64,000 nucleotides of DNA from Paraburkholderia fungorum. Its GTDB lineage: Bacteria > Pseudomonadota > Gammaproteobacteria > Burkholderiales > Burkholderiaceae. Below the pieces are notes generated by a model. It ran no database searches. It was not told the origin of the DNA and saw only the letters and a list, made by a program, of their open reading frames with translations. The stretch's first letter is position 1, and each line of letters opens with the position of its first letter. Shown in pieces: positions 45,451 to 53,967 of the stretch. Both the position numbers and the translations under genes were made by a program. The stretch covers positions 248,001 through 312,000 of the forward strand of contig NZ_CADFGE010000005.1 of the NCBI RefSeq assembly GCF_902833645.1, written 5' to 3'.

Positions 45451-47088
45451 TTAGCTGCCGCGACGCGCCGTACGCGGACCGTCGCTGCGGCGTGCGCCGT
45501 AGCCGCCGTCACGCGAACCACCGCCGAAGCCGCCTTCACGCGAACCGCCACCGAAGCCGCCGTCACGTGAACCGCCGCCAGCCGACTTGCCGGCCCAGCC
45601 GCCGCCATTGCCGCTACCGCTGCGTGAACCGCCGCCGTTACCAGCCGGCTTGCCTGCGCCGCTGCCGAAGCGACGGCCACCGCCATTGCCACCGCCCGGA
45701 CGGCCACGGCCGCCAAAGCCAGGACGGCCACCGCCCGACGGAGCCGACTTGCGCGGCTCGAAGCCAGCGACGACGTTGACCGGCAGCGGGGTGCGCACGA
45801 AACGCTCGATGCGCTTGAGCGCGCCTTGTTCCGCGTGGTGCACGAGGCTCACTGCGATACCCGAGCGGCCAGCACGGCCGGTACGGCCGATACGGTGCAC
45901 GTAGTCTTCAGCGAACTTCGGCAGGTCGTAGTTGAACACGTGCGTGATGCCCGGGATGTCGATACCACGAGCCGCGACGTCCGTTGCCACCAGCACGCGC
46001 ACACGACGCTCGCGCAATGCCTTGATGGTGCGGTTACGCGCGCCTTGCGGCAGATCGCCGTGCAAAGCAGCCGATTCGAAACCGGCGTCGGCCAGACGGC
46101 CAGCCAGTTGGTCAGCGTCCATCTTGGTTGCCGTGAAGACGATGGCCTGGTCGAGGCCTTCGTCACGCAGCAGATGGTCAAGCAGACGATCCTTATGATC
46201 GCGGTCGTCAACATAGTGGACGGTTTGCGCGATGTTGGTGCGTTGTTCGAGGCGTTGAACGATCTCGATACGTTCCGGATCCTTCAGCAGGCGGCCGGTC
46301 AGCGAACCGATCTTGCCGTCGAGCGTGGCCGAGAACAACATGGTTTGACGCGAAGCCGGCGTAGCCGCCACGATCGTTTCGATGTCTTCGATGAAGCCCA
46401 TGTCGAGCATGCGGTCAGCTTCGTCGAGCACGAGGATCTGCAGTTGCGACAGATCGATCCGGCCGCGTTCCAGGTGGTCGATCAGACGGCCCGGCGTGGC
46501 AACCAGAATTTCCGGGTTCTTTGCCAGCAGCATCAGCTGTTGACCGTAAGCGACGCCGCCCAGAATGCTGACGGTGCGCAGACGCTTGAGGTGCTTGCCG
46601 TACGTGGCAGCGGCGGTGGTGACCTGCATCGCGAGTTCGCGGGTCGGCGTCAGAACCAGCATGGTCGGACGGGCAACCGGTTGCGGGCGGCGCGTGCGGG
46701 CGCCGTCAGCCGGACGCGGTTCGCGCGGTTGGCTGGCTTGCGCCTTTTGCAGTTGTGAGAAACGTTCGATCGCGGGCAGCATGAACGCGGCGGTCTTGCC
46801 CGAACCGGTCGGGCTCGAGACCAGCAGATCGCGGCCGGCGATGCCGGCGGGGATCGCGCGTTGCTGAACCGGAGTCGGGGTTTGATAGCCAGCGGCGGTC
46901 AGCGCGGAGACGACGTCCGGGGACAGACCGAGCGACGCGAACGACGGGCCGGCGGGCGCGGCGGCTTCTGCGGCGACAGCTTCCGGAGCGGCAGCGACGG
47001 CTGCGGCTTGTGCGGGTGCGTCGGCTAGACCGAGGGCTTGATCGGCGATGGCGTTCAACGGGCTGCTGGGGGTATTGCTCGAAGTCAT
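45451..47088 (-). CDS. rhlE: DEAD-box ATP-dependent RNA helicase RhlE
   Basis: This protein is about 545 residues from ATG 47088. An Ala-rich N-terminal extension (about 45 residues) precedes the Q-motif FASLGLSPDVVSAL. The helicase motifs are SPTGSGKTAAF (I), PTRELAMQV (Ia), VLDEADRMLDMGF (II), LFSATLDG (III), VATDVAARGIDIPG (V) and HRIGRTGRAGR (VI). The C-terminal 110 residues are Gly/Arg/Ser-rich with near-exact repeats of GGSRDGGF, likely RNA-binding and disordered. It probably acts in ribosome assembly or RNA turnover, including cold adaptation. Confidence 0.95.
   Translation of the reverse strand: MTSSNTPSSPLNAIADQALGLADAPAQAAAVAAAPEAVAAEAAAPAGPSFASLGLSPDVVSALTAAGYQTPTPVQQRAIPAGIAGRDLLVSSPTGSGKTAAFMLPAIERFSQLQKAQASQPREPRPADGARTRRPQPVARPTMLVLTPTRELAMQVTTAAATYGKHLKRLRTVSILGGVAYGQQLMLLAKNPEILVATPGRLIDHLERGRIDLSQLQILVLDEADRMLDMGFIEDIETIVAATPASRQTMLFSATLDGKIGSLTGRLLKDPERIEIVQRLEQRTNIAQTVHYVDDRDHKDRLLDHLLRDEGLDQAIVFTATKMDADQLAGRLADAGFESAALHGDLPQGARNRTIKALRERRVRVLVATDVAARGIDIPGITHVFNYDLPKFAEDYVHRIGRTGRAGRSGIAVSLVHHAEQGALKRIERFVRTPLPVNVVAGFEPRKSAPSGGGRPGFGGRGRPGGGNGGGRRFGSGAGKPAGNGGGSRSGSGNGGGWAGKSAGGGSRDGGFGGGSREGGFGGGSRDGGYGARRSDGPRTARRGS
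45501..45580 (-). repeat. 24-bp tandem repeat encoding GGGSR(D/E)GGF
   Basis: About three copies of a 24-base unit near the 3' end of rhlE encode GGSRDGGF, GGSREGGF and GGSRDGGY. Copy-number variation by slippage is plausible without frame change. Confidence 0.8.
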
Positions 47089-47567
47089 GAGAATCCTTGG
47101 TAAATCCTTGGTACACACGGAATTAAAACGTCGGCGCCAATCGGCATACCCAAGTCGTCGGATTCAGCGAGCAAAGAAGCAGCGAGCAAATCGAAAAACG
47201 GGGGCAGCTCGCGACAATAAAGGCGAGCTTTTCGTTAGAAGCTGTATCGGATGCGACATGCCAACACGGCGTGCCGCCAGCCTGGGACATGATCGCCCGT
47301 AGGGGGCTAGGCAGGAGGGGACAGGTTCTAAACTGGATTGGAGCTAAACGCTACGAGGCGCTGCGCCGCAAGGGCCGCTAGAGGAAAGCCGGGCAAAGCA
47401 GTGAAGCGCAGGCAGTATTGTATAGAGTTTTGTTGCACTGCGCCACCGTTAAGATATTTCCTGGCGGAAAACTTTGCCTTCACGGCTTGGCCGGCTGCGC
47501 TGGGACAGGCTTTGGGCTTTCCCAGCCGTCGATCCGGCCGGCCGCTGTTTTCCGCCGTCGGGCCGGC
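47089..47567. other. Intergenic stretch without a supported gene
   Basis: There are 479 bases between the rhlE start and the end of the acyl-CoA-binding protein gene. Open frames on both strands show no domain or good ribosome binding site. The rhlE promoter and long leader should lie in the first part; I cannot pick the hexamers with confidence. Confidence 0.5.
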
Positions 47568-47837
47568 TCAGGCCGACGCGCCGCTTTTCAGCGATTCGAC
47601 GAGGTCGACGTATTGCTGCTTCGCGGCGTCCTGAGCGGTGCCTTTGAGCGCGGCCCACGCATCGTACTTGTATTTGCCGACGATATCGGTGAAACCCGGT
47701 TTGTCGCCGCGGACGTCGCCGTCGGTAGCCTGCTTGAAGAGGGCGTAGAGGCGCAAAAGAGTGAGGTTGCCGGGACGCTCGGGCAGCTGCTTTGCATCTT
47801 CCTGGGCCTGGACGAATTGCGCGTTGATGTCTGTCAT
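47568..47837 (-). CDS. Acyl-CoA-binding protein
   Basis: This 89-residue protein has the whole ACBP four-helix domain. The signature LLRLYALFKQATDGDV (residues 27-42) contains the Tyr used for ligand contact, and KYKYDAWAALKGT (residues 55-67) has the Tyr-Lys pair that binds the CoA phosphate. It sequesters and transports long-chain acyl-CoA in the cytoplasm. Bacterial ACBPs occur mainly in certain proteobacteria. It is divergent from tsaB across 162 bases. Confidence 0.95.
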   Translation of the reverse strand: MTDINAQFVQAQEDAKQLPERPGNLTLLRLYALFKQATDGDVRGDKPGFTDIVGKYKYDAWAALKGTAQDAAKQQYVDLVESLKSGASA

Positions 47838-47999
47838 GGTGATTTTGCCCGGCTGGCGGGGTTGGTTTTGGCTGGGCCGATGATCATAACAACTGCGTGC
47901 TGCCGCGGGGCCGAGGGCTTATTCCAAATATTCGGCGCCGCCTCGCGCGGCAAATCCAAAACCGCATCTGCATGCGCCGTGCCGATTACAATACGGTCC

Positions 48000-48812
48000 A
48001 TGACTCAAACTGTGCTTCTTGCCCTCGATACCTCGACCGAATTCTGCTCGGTAGCGCTCCTGTCCGCCGTCGGCGATGCCGCAAGCGGGGCCGCGATTCC
48101 TGATCGGGCCGAACCGCGAATCTGGGTGCGCCACGAGCAAACCGGCGCGGTGTCCAGTACGCGCCTGCTGCCCGCCATTCGCGAACTTTTCGACCAAGCC
48201 GGTCTGAAACTGGCAGATTGCAACGCCATTGCCTTCGGCTCCGGCCCAGGATCGTTCACCGGTCTTCGTACCGCGACGGGCGTCGCTCAGGGCCTCGCAT
48301 TCGGCCTGAATCTGCCGGTCGTGCCGATCAGCACGCTGCTGGCCTGCGCGGAGAGCGCCCGGCGGCGCGATCCGTCGGCGACCCGCGTGCTCTCTGCGCT
48401 CGATGCCCGGATGGACGAGATTTACTGGGCCGACTACGCATGGGATACCGCGCTCGGCGAATGGCGCACGTTGCAGCCGGCATCGCTGGACGCGCCGGAA
48501 CGGCTTGTTTTGCCCGACGTCCCCTTTACGCTCGCAGGCAATGCGGCGGCGGCTTTCGGTGCGCGGCTGCCCGCGGTTGCCGCGGCGCGAACCGTCGATA
48601 GCGAAGCGCTGCCGCACGCGGTGCCGCTTGCGCACGCGGCATTGCGCGCACTTCGCGCCGGCCGCACCGTGCCCGCCGATCAGGCCGCACCGGAATACAT
48701 TCGCGACAAGGTAGCCCAGACCACGGCGGAGCGCGTGGCCGAGAAAGCCGCCAAGGCCGGGCAGGCCGCCAGCCTGGCGCATGACACGCATCAAGGCGAG
48801 GGCCGGCAATGA
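48000..48812 (+). CDS. tsaB: tRNA t6A37 threonylcarbamoyladenosine biosynthesis protein TsaB
   Basis: This protein is 270 residues from ATG 48000. The ASKHA-type N-terminus LLALDTSTEFCSVALL and the FGSGPGSFTGLRTATGVAQGLAFG motif (about residues 80-103) are diagnostic. TsaB is the scaffold that pairs with TsaD in making t6A at position 37 of ANN-decoding tRNAs. The Ala/Lys-rich tail is longer than in E. coli TsaB. The stop overlaps the rimI ATG (ATGA). Confidence 0.95.
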   Translation: MTQTVLLALDTSTEFCSVALLSAVGDAASGAAIPDRAEPRIWVRHEQTGAVSSTRLLPAIRELFDQAGLKLADCNAIAFGSGPGSFTGLRTATGVAQGLAFGLNLPVVPISTLLACAESARRRDPSATRVLSALDARMDEIYWADYAWDTALGEWRTLQPASLDAPERLVLPDVPFTLAGNAAAAFGARLPAVAAARTVDSEALPHAVPLAHAALRALRAGRTVPADQAAPEYIRDKVAQTTAERVAEKAAKAGQAASLAHDTHQGEGRQ

Positions 48813-49303
48813 GTGGCGTGTTGCTGGCGGACCGCTATATGTCGCCGATGACCGAAGCCGATCTGGACGAGGTCGCGGCCATCGAAAAAATTGCCTACGA
48901 ATTTCCCTGGAGCCGCGGTAATTTCGGCGATTCGTTGCGCAATGGTTATTTCGGCATCTGTCTGCGTCACGTAACGGGCACGCTGATCGGTTATTGCGTG
49001 CTGATGCCGGTGGTCGATGAAATGCACCTGCTCAATTTGTGTGTGGCGCCTGCCGCGCAAGGCGCCGGTGCCGGGCTTGCGCTGCTGCGCGAAGCGGTGC
49101 GCATCGCCCGCGCGGAAAAACTCGAAGGCATGCTGCTCGAAGTGCGGCCGTCGAATCATCGGGCGATCCGGCTTTATGAGCGCTTTGGCTTTGCGTCGAT
49201 TGGCCGGCGCAAAAACTATTATCCGGCGCGGCATCGCAGCCGGGAGGACGCCATCGTGATGCGTTTCTCGTTTGCCACGGAGGGCGCAGATGGCGCTGCA
49301 TGA
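48809..49303 (+). CDS. rimI: Ribosomal protein S18 alanine N-acetyltransferase RimI
   Basis: This 164-residue GNAT protein has the RimI features DLDEVAAIEKIAYEFPWSRGNF, MHLLNLCVAPAAQGAGAGLALL (acetyl-CoA loop) and PSNHRAIRLYERFGFASIGRRKNYYPA. It acetylates the N-terminal Ala of S18. Start ATG 48809 overlaps the tsaB stop, and the end overlaps the uracil-DNA glycosylase start by 14 bases, so the genes are translationally coupled. The tsaB-rimI pairing is common in bacteria. Confidence 0.94.
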   Translation: MSGVLLADRYMSPMTEADLDEVAAIEKIAYEFPWSRGNFGDSLRNGYFGICLRHVTGTLIGYCVLMPVVDEMHLLNLCVAPAAQGAGAGLALLREAVRIARAEKLEGMLLEVRPSNHRAIRLYERFGFASIGRRKNYYPARHRSREDAIVMRFSFATEGADGAA

Positions 49304-50384
49304 ATCGGTACTGGAAGAGTTCGGACTCGCGCCGCTGTGGGTCCGTCGAGGTATGTCGGCGGCGCAGGAGCACGTGGTTGAAGCCGGCCTCGAGCAGGGC
49401 GCCGGCGCGTTAGCGAATCAGGCGGCACCGCTCGATGAGCCGCGTGTGGCGGCGCGTCAAGCGTCGCCGGCTGCATCTGAGCCGGAGCGCCGGCAGGCAG
49501 TGCCCGTGGCTGACGCATCGCGGCCTGCGACGCTTGTGAGCGAAGCGCCCCGAGGCGATGCCATACCGGCGCAGGACGAACGTCGCGCAGCGCCACCCGC
49601 GCAGGACCAGATTCACGAACAGGCGCAACGGCGGATGCAGGCGCCAGCCGAAGCGCGTCAGCCGACGAGACAGCCGTCGCGAACACCGGAGCCGCCGGCG
49701 TTCGACGCTCCGCCCGACGACGATTTCGCATGGTTCGACGATCAGCCTGCTCACGCGTCCGTTGAAGCGCGTCACGAGACCCCGGAGCCCGCCGCGATCC
49801 AGACGCTCGACTGGGACGCGCTGAGCGAGCGGGTCGCCCACTGCGAGCGCTGCCGGCTGTGCGAGAAACGCACGAACACGGTATTCGGCGTCGGCGATCG
49901 CAATGCCGACTGGATGCTGATCGGCGAAGCGCCCGGCGAGAACGAAGATCGTCTGGGCGAGCCGTTCGTCGGCCAGGCCGGCAAGCTGCTCGACAACATG
50001 TTGCGTTCGCTCACGCTCGCGCGTGACAGCAACGTCTACATCGCCAACGTGATCAAGTGCCGCCCGCCGGGCAACCGCAATCCCGAACAGGATGAAGTCG
50101 CGCGTTGCGAGCCTTATCTGCAACGCCAGGTCGCGCTGGTCAAGCCTAAGCTGATCGTCGCGCTTGGCCGCTTCGCCGCGCAAAGTCTGCTCAGGACCGA
50201 GGCGAGCATTTCGTCGCTGCGCGGCCGCGTGCACGAATATGAAGGAGTACCGGTGATTGTCACCTATCACCCGGCGTATCTGCTGCGCAGCCTGCCCGAC
50301 AAGGCGAAGGCCTGGGCGGACCTGTGCCTCGCGCGCGACACGTGGCTCGCGGCGGGCGGCGTGCCGTCCGGCGTGGCAAAGTGA
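49290..50384 (+). CDS. Uracil-DNA glycosylase, 4Fe-4S (family 4/5) type with long N-terminal extension
   Basis: This 364-residue protein has its catalytic domain in the C-terminal 200 residues. Features are HCERCRLCEKRTNTVFGVG (first cluster Cys pair region), LIGEAPGENEDRLGEPFVGQAGKLLDNML (water-activating/uracil-binding motif 1), NVIKCRPPGNRNP (third Cys region) and VTYHPAYLLR (His motif). The first 170 residues are Ala/Arg/Glu/Pro-rich and probably disordered, with a short conserved-looking start LHESVLEEFGLAPLWVRRG. It removes uracil from deaminated DNA. It overlaps rimI upstream and the DUF1853 gene downstream. Confidence 0.92.
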   Translation: MALHESVLEEFGLAPLWVRRGMSAAQEHVVEAGLEQGAGALANQAAPLDEPRVAARQASPAASEPERRQAVPVADASRPATLVSEAPRGDAIPAQDERRAAPPAQDQIHEQAQRRMQAPAEARQPTRQPSRTPEPPAFDAPPDDDFAWFDDQPAHASVEARHETPEPAAIQTLDWDALSERVAHCERCRLCEKRTNTVFGVGDRNADWMLIGEAPGENEDRLGEPFVGQAGKLLDNMLRSLTLARDSNVYIANVIKCRPPGNRNPEQDEVARCEPYLQRQVALVKPKLIVALGRFAAQSLLRTEASISSLRGRVHEYEGVPVIVTYHPAYLLRSLPDKAKAWADLCLARDTWLAAGGVPSGVAK

Positions 50385-51415
50385 CGGAGGCGAGCGGGCC
50401 GGCTGCGCGTGTTGCTGCCGCGCCGAGCCCATCCGCTGCGATTCTAGGGACTTTGCTCGACACCTTGCGCGTGCCGGCCGTGCGCGATCTCGCCTGGCTG
50501 CTGCTCAGCGCCGATTTGTTGCGCGCGCAACCACCGGTCGGCGCACTCGCCAGCCCTTTCGGCTCGTCGCAGGAAGCGGCGGCGACCGTTGACTGGTTAC
50601 GCGCGCTGGATGCCGAGCCGTCCGATTTGCAGCGTGAGCTCGCCGCCACGCGTATCGCCCGTCTTGGCCGCTACGCCGAGCGGCTCCTTGGATGGTTCCT
50701 GCAACATGGGCCGGCGGCGCGTCTGGTCGCTGCCGGCGTACCGTTGCGGCGCTCGGGCGTGACGCTGGGCGAATGCGATTTTCTGGTGCAGACGCGGCAC
50801 GGTGCGCGCCTGCATTGGGAGTTGGCGGTGAAGTGCTATCTGCATGCGGGCGAGGGTGGCTCGCAGTCGCCAGCGCGATTAGCCGATTACGTCGGTCCAA
50901 ATCTGAAGGACCGCTTCGATCTGAAGCTCGCGCATGTGCTGAATCATCAACTGCCGTTGAGCGCGCGTGAAGAGTTTGCCTCGGTCGGCTATGCAGGGCC
51001 GTGGACGCCGCAGATGTTTATCAAGGGCTGGCTGTTCTATCGGGCGGGCGAAACGCCTGCCGATCCTGCCGAACTCGATCCGTCGCACGAACGAGGCTGG
51101 TGGGTCACACGCAGCGACTGGCCGGACTTTGCCGCGGCGCATGCGCGGATATGGCGCGTGTTGCCCCGGTTGGAATGGCTTGCGCCGCGGCGTCATGAGC
51201 AGGGTGAAGTGCAGGCTCTCGCATTCGCCTTTGTCGATCCGCAGAAGCTGGCAGAGCAAACGTCATCCCAGCACGGGCCGACCATGGTCGCCGCGTTTGC
51301 TGCCGATAGCAGCGGCAAGCTGATCGAATTTTCGCGTGGTTTTATCGTGCCGGACACGTGGCCCGAGTTGGCGCAGGCCTATGCGCGGCAGCCGCAGGAG
51401 TTACGGGCGTCGTAG
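50381..51415 (+). CDS. DUF1853 family protein
   Basis: This protein is 344 residues from GTG 50381, which overlaps the glycosylase stop (GTGA). Family features are the N-terminal helical part (TVDWLRALDAEP, GRYAERLLGWFLQHG), then ECDFLV and LHWELAVKCYLH (about residues 125-155), then LKDRFDLKLAHVLNHQLPLS. The spaced Asp and Glu-x-x-x-Lys recall PD-(D/E)XK nuclease-like folds, to which I believe the family has been assigned. Coupling to a DNA repair glycosylase supports a DNA-related role, still unproved. Function is otherwise unknown. Confidence 0.85.
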   Translation: MTEASGPAARVAAAPSPSAAILGTLLDTLRVPAVRDLAWLLLSADLLRAQPPVGALASPFGSSQEAAATVDWLRALDAEPSDLQRELAATRIARLGRYAERLLGWFLQHGPAARLVAAGVPLRRSGVTLGECDFLVQTRHGARLHWELAVKCYLHAGEGGSQSPARLADYVGPNLKDRFDLKLAHVLNHQLPLSAREEFASVGYAGPWTPQMFIKGWLFYRAGETPADPAELDPSHERGWWVTRSDWPDFAAAHARIWRVLPRLEWLAPRRHEQGEVQALAFAFVDPQKLAEQTSSQHGPTMVAAFAADSSGKLIEFSRGFIVPDTWPELAQAYARQPQELRAS

Positions 51416-51438
51416 AAATCGCGCGCGTCACGGAAGGC

Positions 51439-51472
51439 GCGAGAGGTGCGAGAGGTGCGAGAGGTGCGAGAG
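51439..51472. repeat. 9-bp tandem repeat
   Basis: Unit GCGAGAGGT occurs three times plus a partial fourth, just after the DUF1853 gene and before the convergent thiD end. It is non-coding and could vary by slippage. Confidence 0.9.
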
Positions 51473-51579
51473 CCGCAGGAACCGCGGGAAAATAGGGCGG
51501 CCGCCAGCATTAGCGGCCTGAAGCCGGCTGTTACACCTCTACGCCCATCGCCGCCGCGAGGCCAAAGCGCTTTCGCCTC

Positions 51580-52386
51580 TCACCACCACCGATAAAAATG
51601 ATGCACCGGCCCAACGCCGCTGCCCACGTCGAGCCGGTCGCTCGCCTGCAACGCGCCGGTCAGGTACAGCTTGGCGTCAGCGACCGCGCTTGCCAGATCG
51701 GCGCGCTGGGGAATCAGCGCCGCAATCGCCGACGACAGCGTGCAGCCCGTCCCATGCGTATTCTTCACCGGCACGCGCGGGCCGCCCAGGCGCAGCGTCC
51801 CGCTATCCTGAACGAGCCAGTCGGGACTGTCCGCCGCGCTCAGATGGCCACCCTTCATCAGCACCGCCCGCGCGCCAAGCGCGCGCAGCGCTTCACCCTG
51901 TTCGACCATGGCGGCTTCATCGGTGGCCGCCTGCACACCTAGCAAGGCTGCGGCTTCCGGCAGATTGGGCGTCAGCAGGTCGGCCAGCGGCAACAACTCG
52001 TCGCGCACGGCCGCGACCGCATCCGGCAGCAGCAGCGCGTGATTGCTCTTCGAAATCATCACCGTGTCGAGCACGACGTGCTTCGGCTTGTGCCGCCGCA
52101 GCGCGTCGGCGACCGCACGCGCAATCTGCGCATTCGCCAGCATGCCGATTTTCACGGCGTCGATACGGATGTCGTCGAACACCGCATCGAGTTGCGCGGT
52201 CACGAAGGCGGCGTCCGGCGCATGAATCGCCGTGACGCCACGCGTGTTCTGTGCCGTGAGCGCGGTGATCACGCTCGCGCCGTAGGCGCCGAGCGCCGAG
52301 AAAGCCTTCAGATCGGCCTGAATGCCGGCGCCGCCGCCGGAATCGGAACCGGCGATCGTCAGCACATTGGGAATGGATTGAGTCAT
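51580..52386 (-). CDS. thiD: Hydroxymethylpyrimidine/phosphomethylpyrimidine kinase
   Basis: This 268-residue ribokinase-fold enzyme has the ThiD signature VLTIAGSDSGGGAGIQADLKAFSALGAYG at the N-terminus (residues 8-36), DTVMISKSNHALL in place of the usual DPVMVSKSG, LTPNLPEAAALLG and the anion hole NTHGTGCTLSSAIAA with catalytic Asp-equivalent region. It phosphorylates HMP and HMP-P for thiamine synthesis. No TPP riboswitch or other thi gene is nearby. It is preceded by lplT on the same strand, 55 bases away. Confidence 0.95.
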   Translation of the reverse strand: MTQSIPNVLTIAGSDSGGGAGIQADLKAFSALGAYGASVITALTAQNTRGVTAIHAPDAAFVTAQLDAVFDDIRIDAVKIGMLANAQIARAVADALRRHKPKHVVLDTVMISKSNHALLLPDAVAAVRDELLPLADLLTPNLPEAAALLGVQAATDEAAMVEQGEALRALGARAVLMKGGHLSAADSPDWLVQDSGTLRLGGPRVPVKNTHGTGCTLSSAIAALIPQRADLASAVADAKLYLTGALQASDRLDVGSGVGPVHHFYRWW

Positions 52387-52441
52387 GGCAAAACGAGGAA
52401 AGGAGAGAGGCGCGGACAGGCAGTGCGCTGCCCGGCGCGGT

Positions 52442-53749
52442 TCAATGCTTGACTTCGCCGATCAGCGCGACCGAATCGAACGCGCGCTGATTCGCCTGGT
52501 GGCGCCGCATGACCAGCCACATCATCAGGCAGACGAAGGTGCCGAATAGCACGATGACCGCCGTGACCGGCACGTCGAGCCAGACCAGCACGGCATACAG
52601 GCACAGCATCACGAGCACCGAGAGATTTTCATTGAAATTTTGCACGGCGATCGAGTGACCCGCCGACAGCAGCACGTGGCCGCGATGTTGCAGCAGCGCA
52701 TTCATCGGCACGACGAAAAAGCCCGACAGGCCGCCGACGATCATCAGGAAAATATACGCGACGATCAGATAGCCCGGCACGTGCACGCGGCCAAAATACA
52801 GACCCCAATGGGCGGGGAACAGATTGCGCGTGTAGAAGGCCATCAGCATCACGGCGATGCCCATCATGATGCCGACCGGCAGCACCGTCAGCGACTTCTT
52901 CAGCGGGACGCGCGAGGCCGCGAAAATTGCGCCGGCCGCCACGCCCACGGCCACGACCGCCTGCAGAATCGCGGCTTCCGAAAGCGACATGTTCAACTGC
53001 ACCTCGGCCCACTTCAGCACGATGAATTGCAGCGTCGCGCCGGCGCCCCAGAAAAGCGTGGTGACGGCGAGCGAGATCTGGCCGAGCTTGTCGCGCCACA
53101 GCACCAGAAAGCAGTCGGCGAAATCGGTGACCAGCTTGATCGGCCCGCGTTCCTGTTTCGGATAGCGCGCGCCGGTGTCGGGAATGCGCAGATTGAACAA
53201 CGCCGCGATCACGTAGATGGCCATGATCACCAGCATCGCCGCTTCGGCGGGCGTGTTCACGGTGGGAATGTGATGCCGCAGGATAGGCGCGGCGATGTGC
53301 GGACTGATGAGCGCGCCGCCGAGCACGGTGCCGAGAATAATCGAGCCGACCGTGGTGCCCTCGATCCAGCCGTTCGCCGCGACCAGCCGGTCAGGCGGCA
53401 GCAGTTCGGTAAGAATGCCGTATTTGGCGGGCGAGTAAGCCGCCGCGCCGAAGCCCACGATGCCATAGGCGAGCAAGGGGTGGGCGCCGACCAGCATCGT
53501 GATGCAACCGACTACCTTGATGGTATTGGTGATGAACATCACGTTCCCTTTCGGGCGGGAATCCGCGAAGGCGCCTACGAAGGCAGCCAGAACGACGTAC
53601 GACAGCACAAAGAACAACTTGAGCAGCGGCGTCATCCAGTTTGGGGCGTGAAGATCTTTCAGCAGTGCGATAGCGGCGATCAGAAGCGCATTGTCGGCCA
53701 GCGACGAAAAAAATTGCGCGGCCATGATGGTGTAAAAACCTTTTTTCAT
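52442..53749 (-). CDS. lplT: Lysophospholipid transporter LplT
   Basis: This is a 435-residue MFS-type protein from ATG 53749. It begins KKGFYTIMAAQFFSSLADNALLIAAIALL, which is highly characteristic of LplT. Also seen are LAYGIVGFGAAAYSPAKYGILTELLPP and AANGWIEGTTVGSIILGTVLGG, with 12 helices. It flips lysophospholipids across the inner membrane for reacylation. In E. coli the gene is fused in an operon with aas, but no acyltransferase gene is seen here. It may be co-transcribed with thiD. Confidence 0.94.
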   Translation of the reverse strand: MKKGFYTIMAAQFFSSLADNALLIAAIALLKDLHAPNWMTPLLKLFFVLSYVVLAAFVGAFADSRPKGNVMFITNTIKVVGCITMLVGAHPLLAYGIVGFGAAAYSPAKYGILTELLPPDRLVAANGWIEGTTVGSIILGTVLGGALISPHIAAPILRHHIPTVNTPAEAAMLVIMAIYVIAALFNLRIPDTGARYPKQERGPIKLVTDFADCFLVLWRDKLGQISLAVTTLFWGAGATLQFIVLKWAEVQLNMSLSEAAILQAVVAVGVAAGAIFAASRVPLKKSLTVLPVGIMMGIAVMLMAFYTRNLFPAHWGLYFGRVHVPGYLIVAYIFLMIVGGLSGFFVVPMNALLQHRGHVLLSAGHSIAVQNFNENLSVLVMLCLYAVLVWLDVPVTAVIVLFGTFVCLMMWLVMRRHQANQRAFDSVALIGEVKH

Positions 53750-53967
53750 CTGATGCGATGCTGTCCTCGCTGCGGTCTGTCCGCCCCGGCCGCGTGCTGG
53801 GCGTCCGGGCTTATACCGTTCGAAATGGGTTGTGCGCACGGCTTTATATCACGAAAATAGCTGAATTCGGACTAGCAAAATCCTTGATCGCACCGCCCAG
53901 CGGGCTATCGAGCGTTGAAAACGCCCTGTAAGCTCCTGATTCGCAAGCGTCTTTACGAAAATTACCT

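Noticed and set aside
45384..45731. Ala/Val-rich frame antisense-adjacent to the rhlE tail
   Set aside because: It is an alternate-frame reading of the Gly-rich rhlE repeats.
51580..52440. TPP riboswitch for thiD
   Set aside because: The upstream region is short and mostly lplT coding end; no THI-box-like sequence was found.
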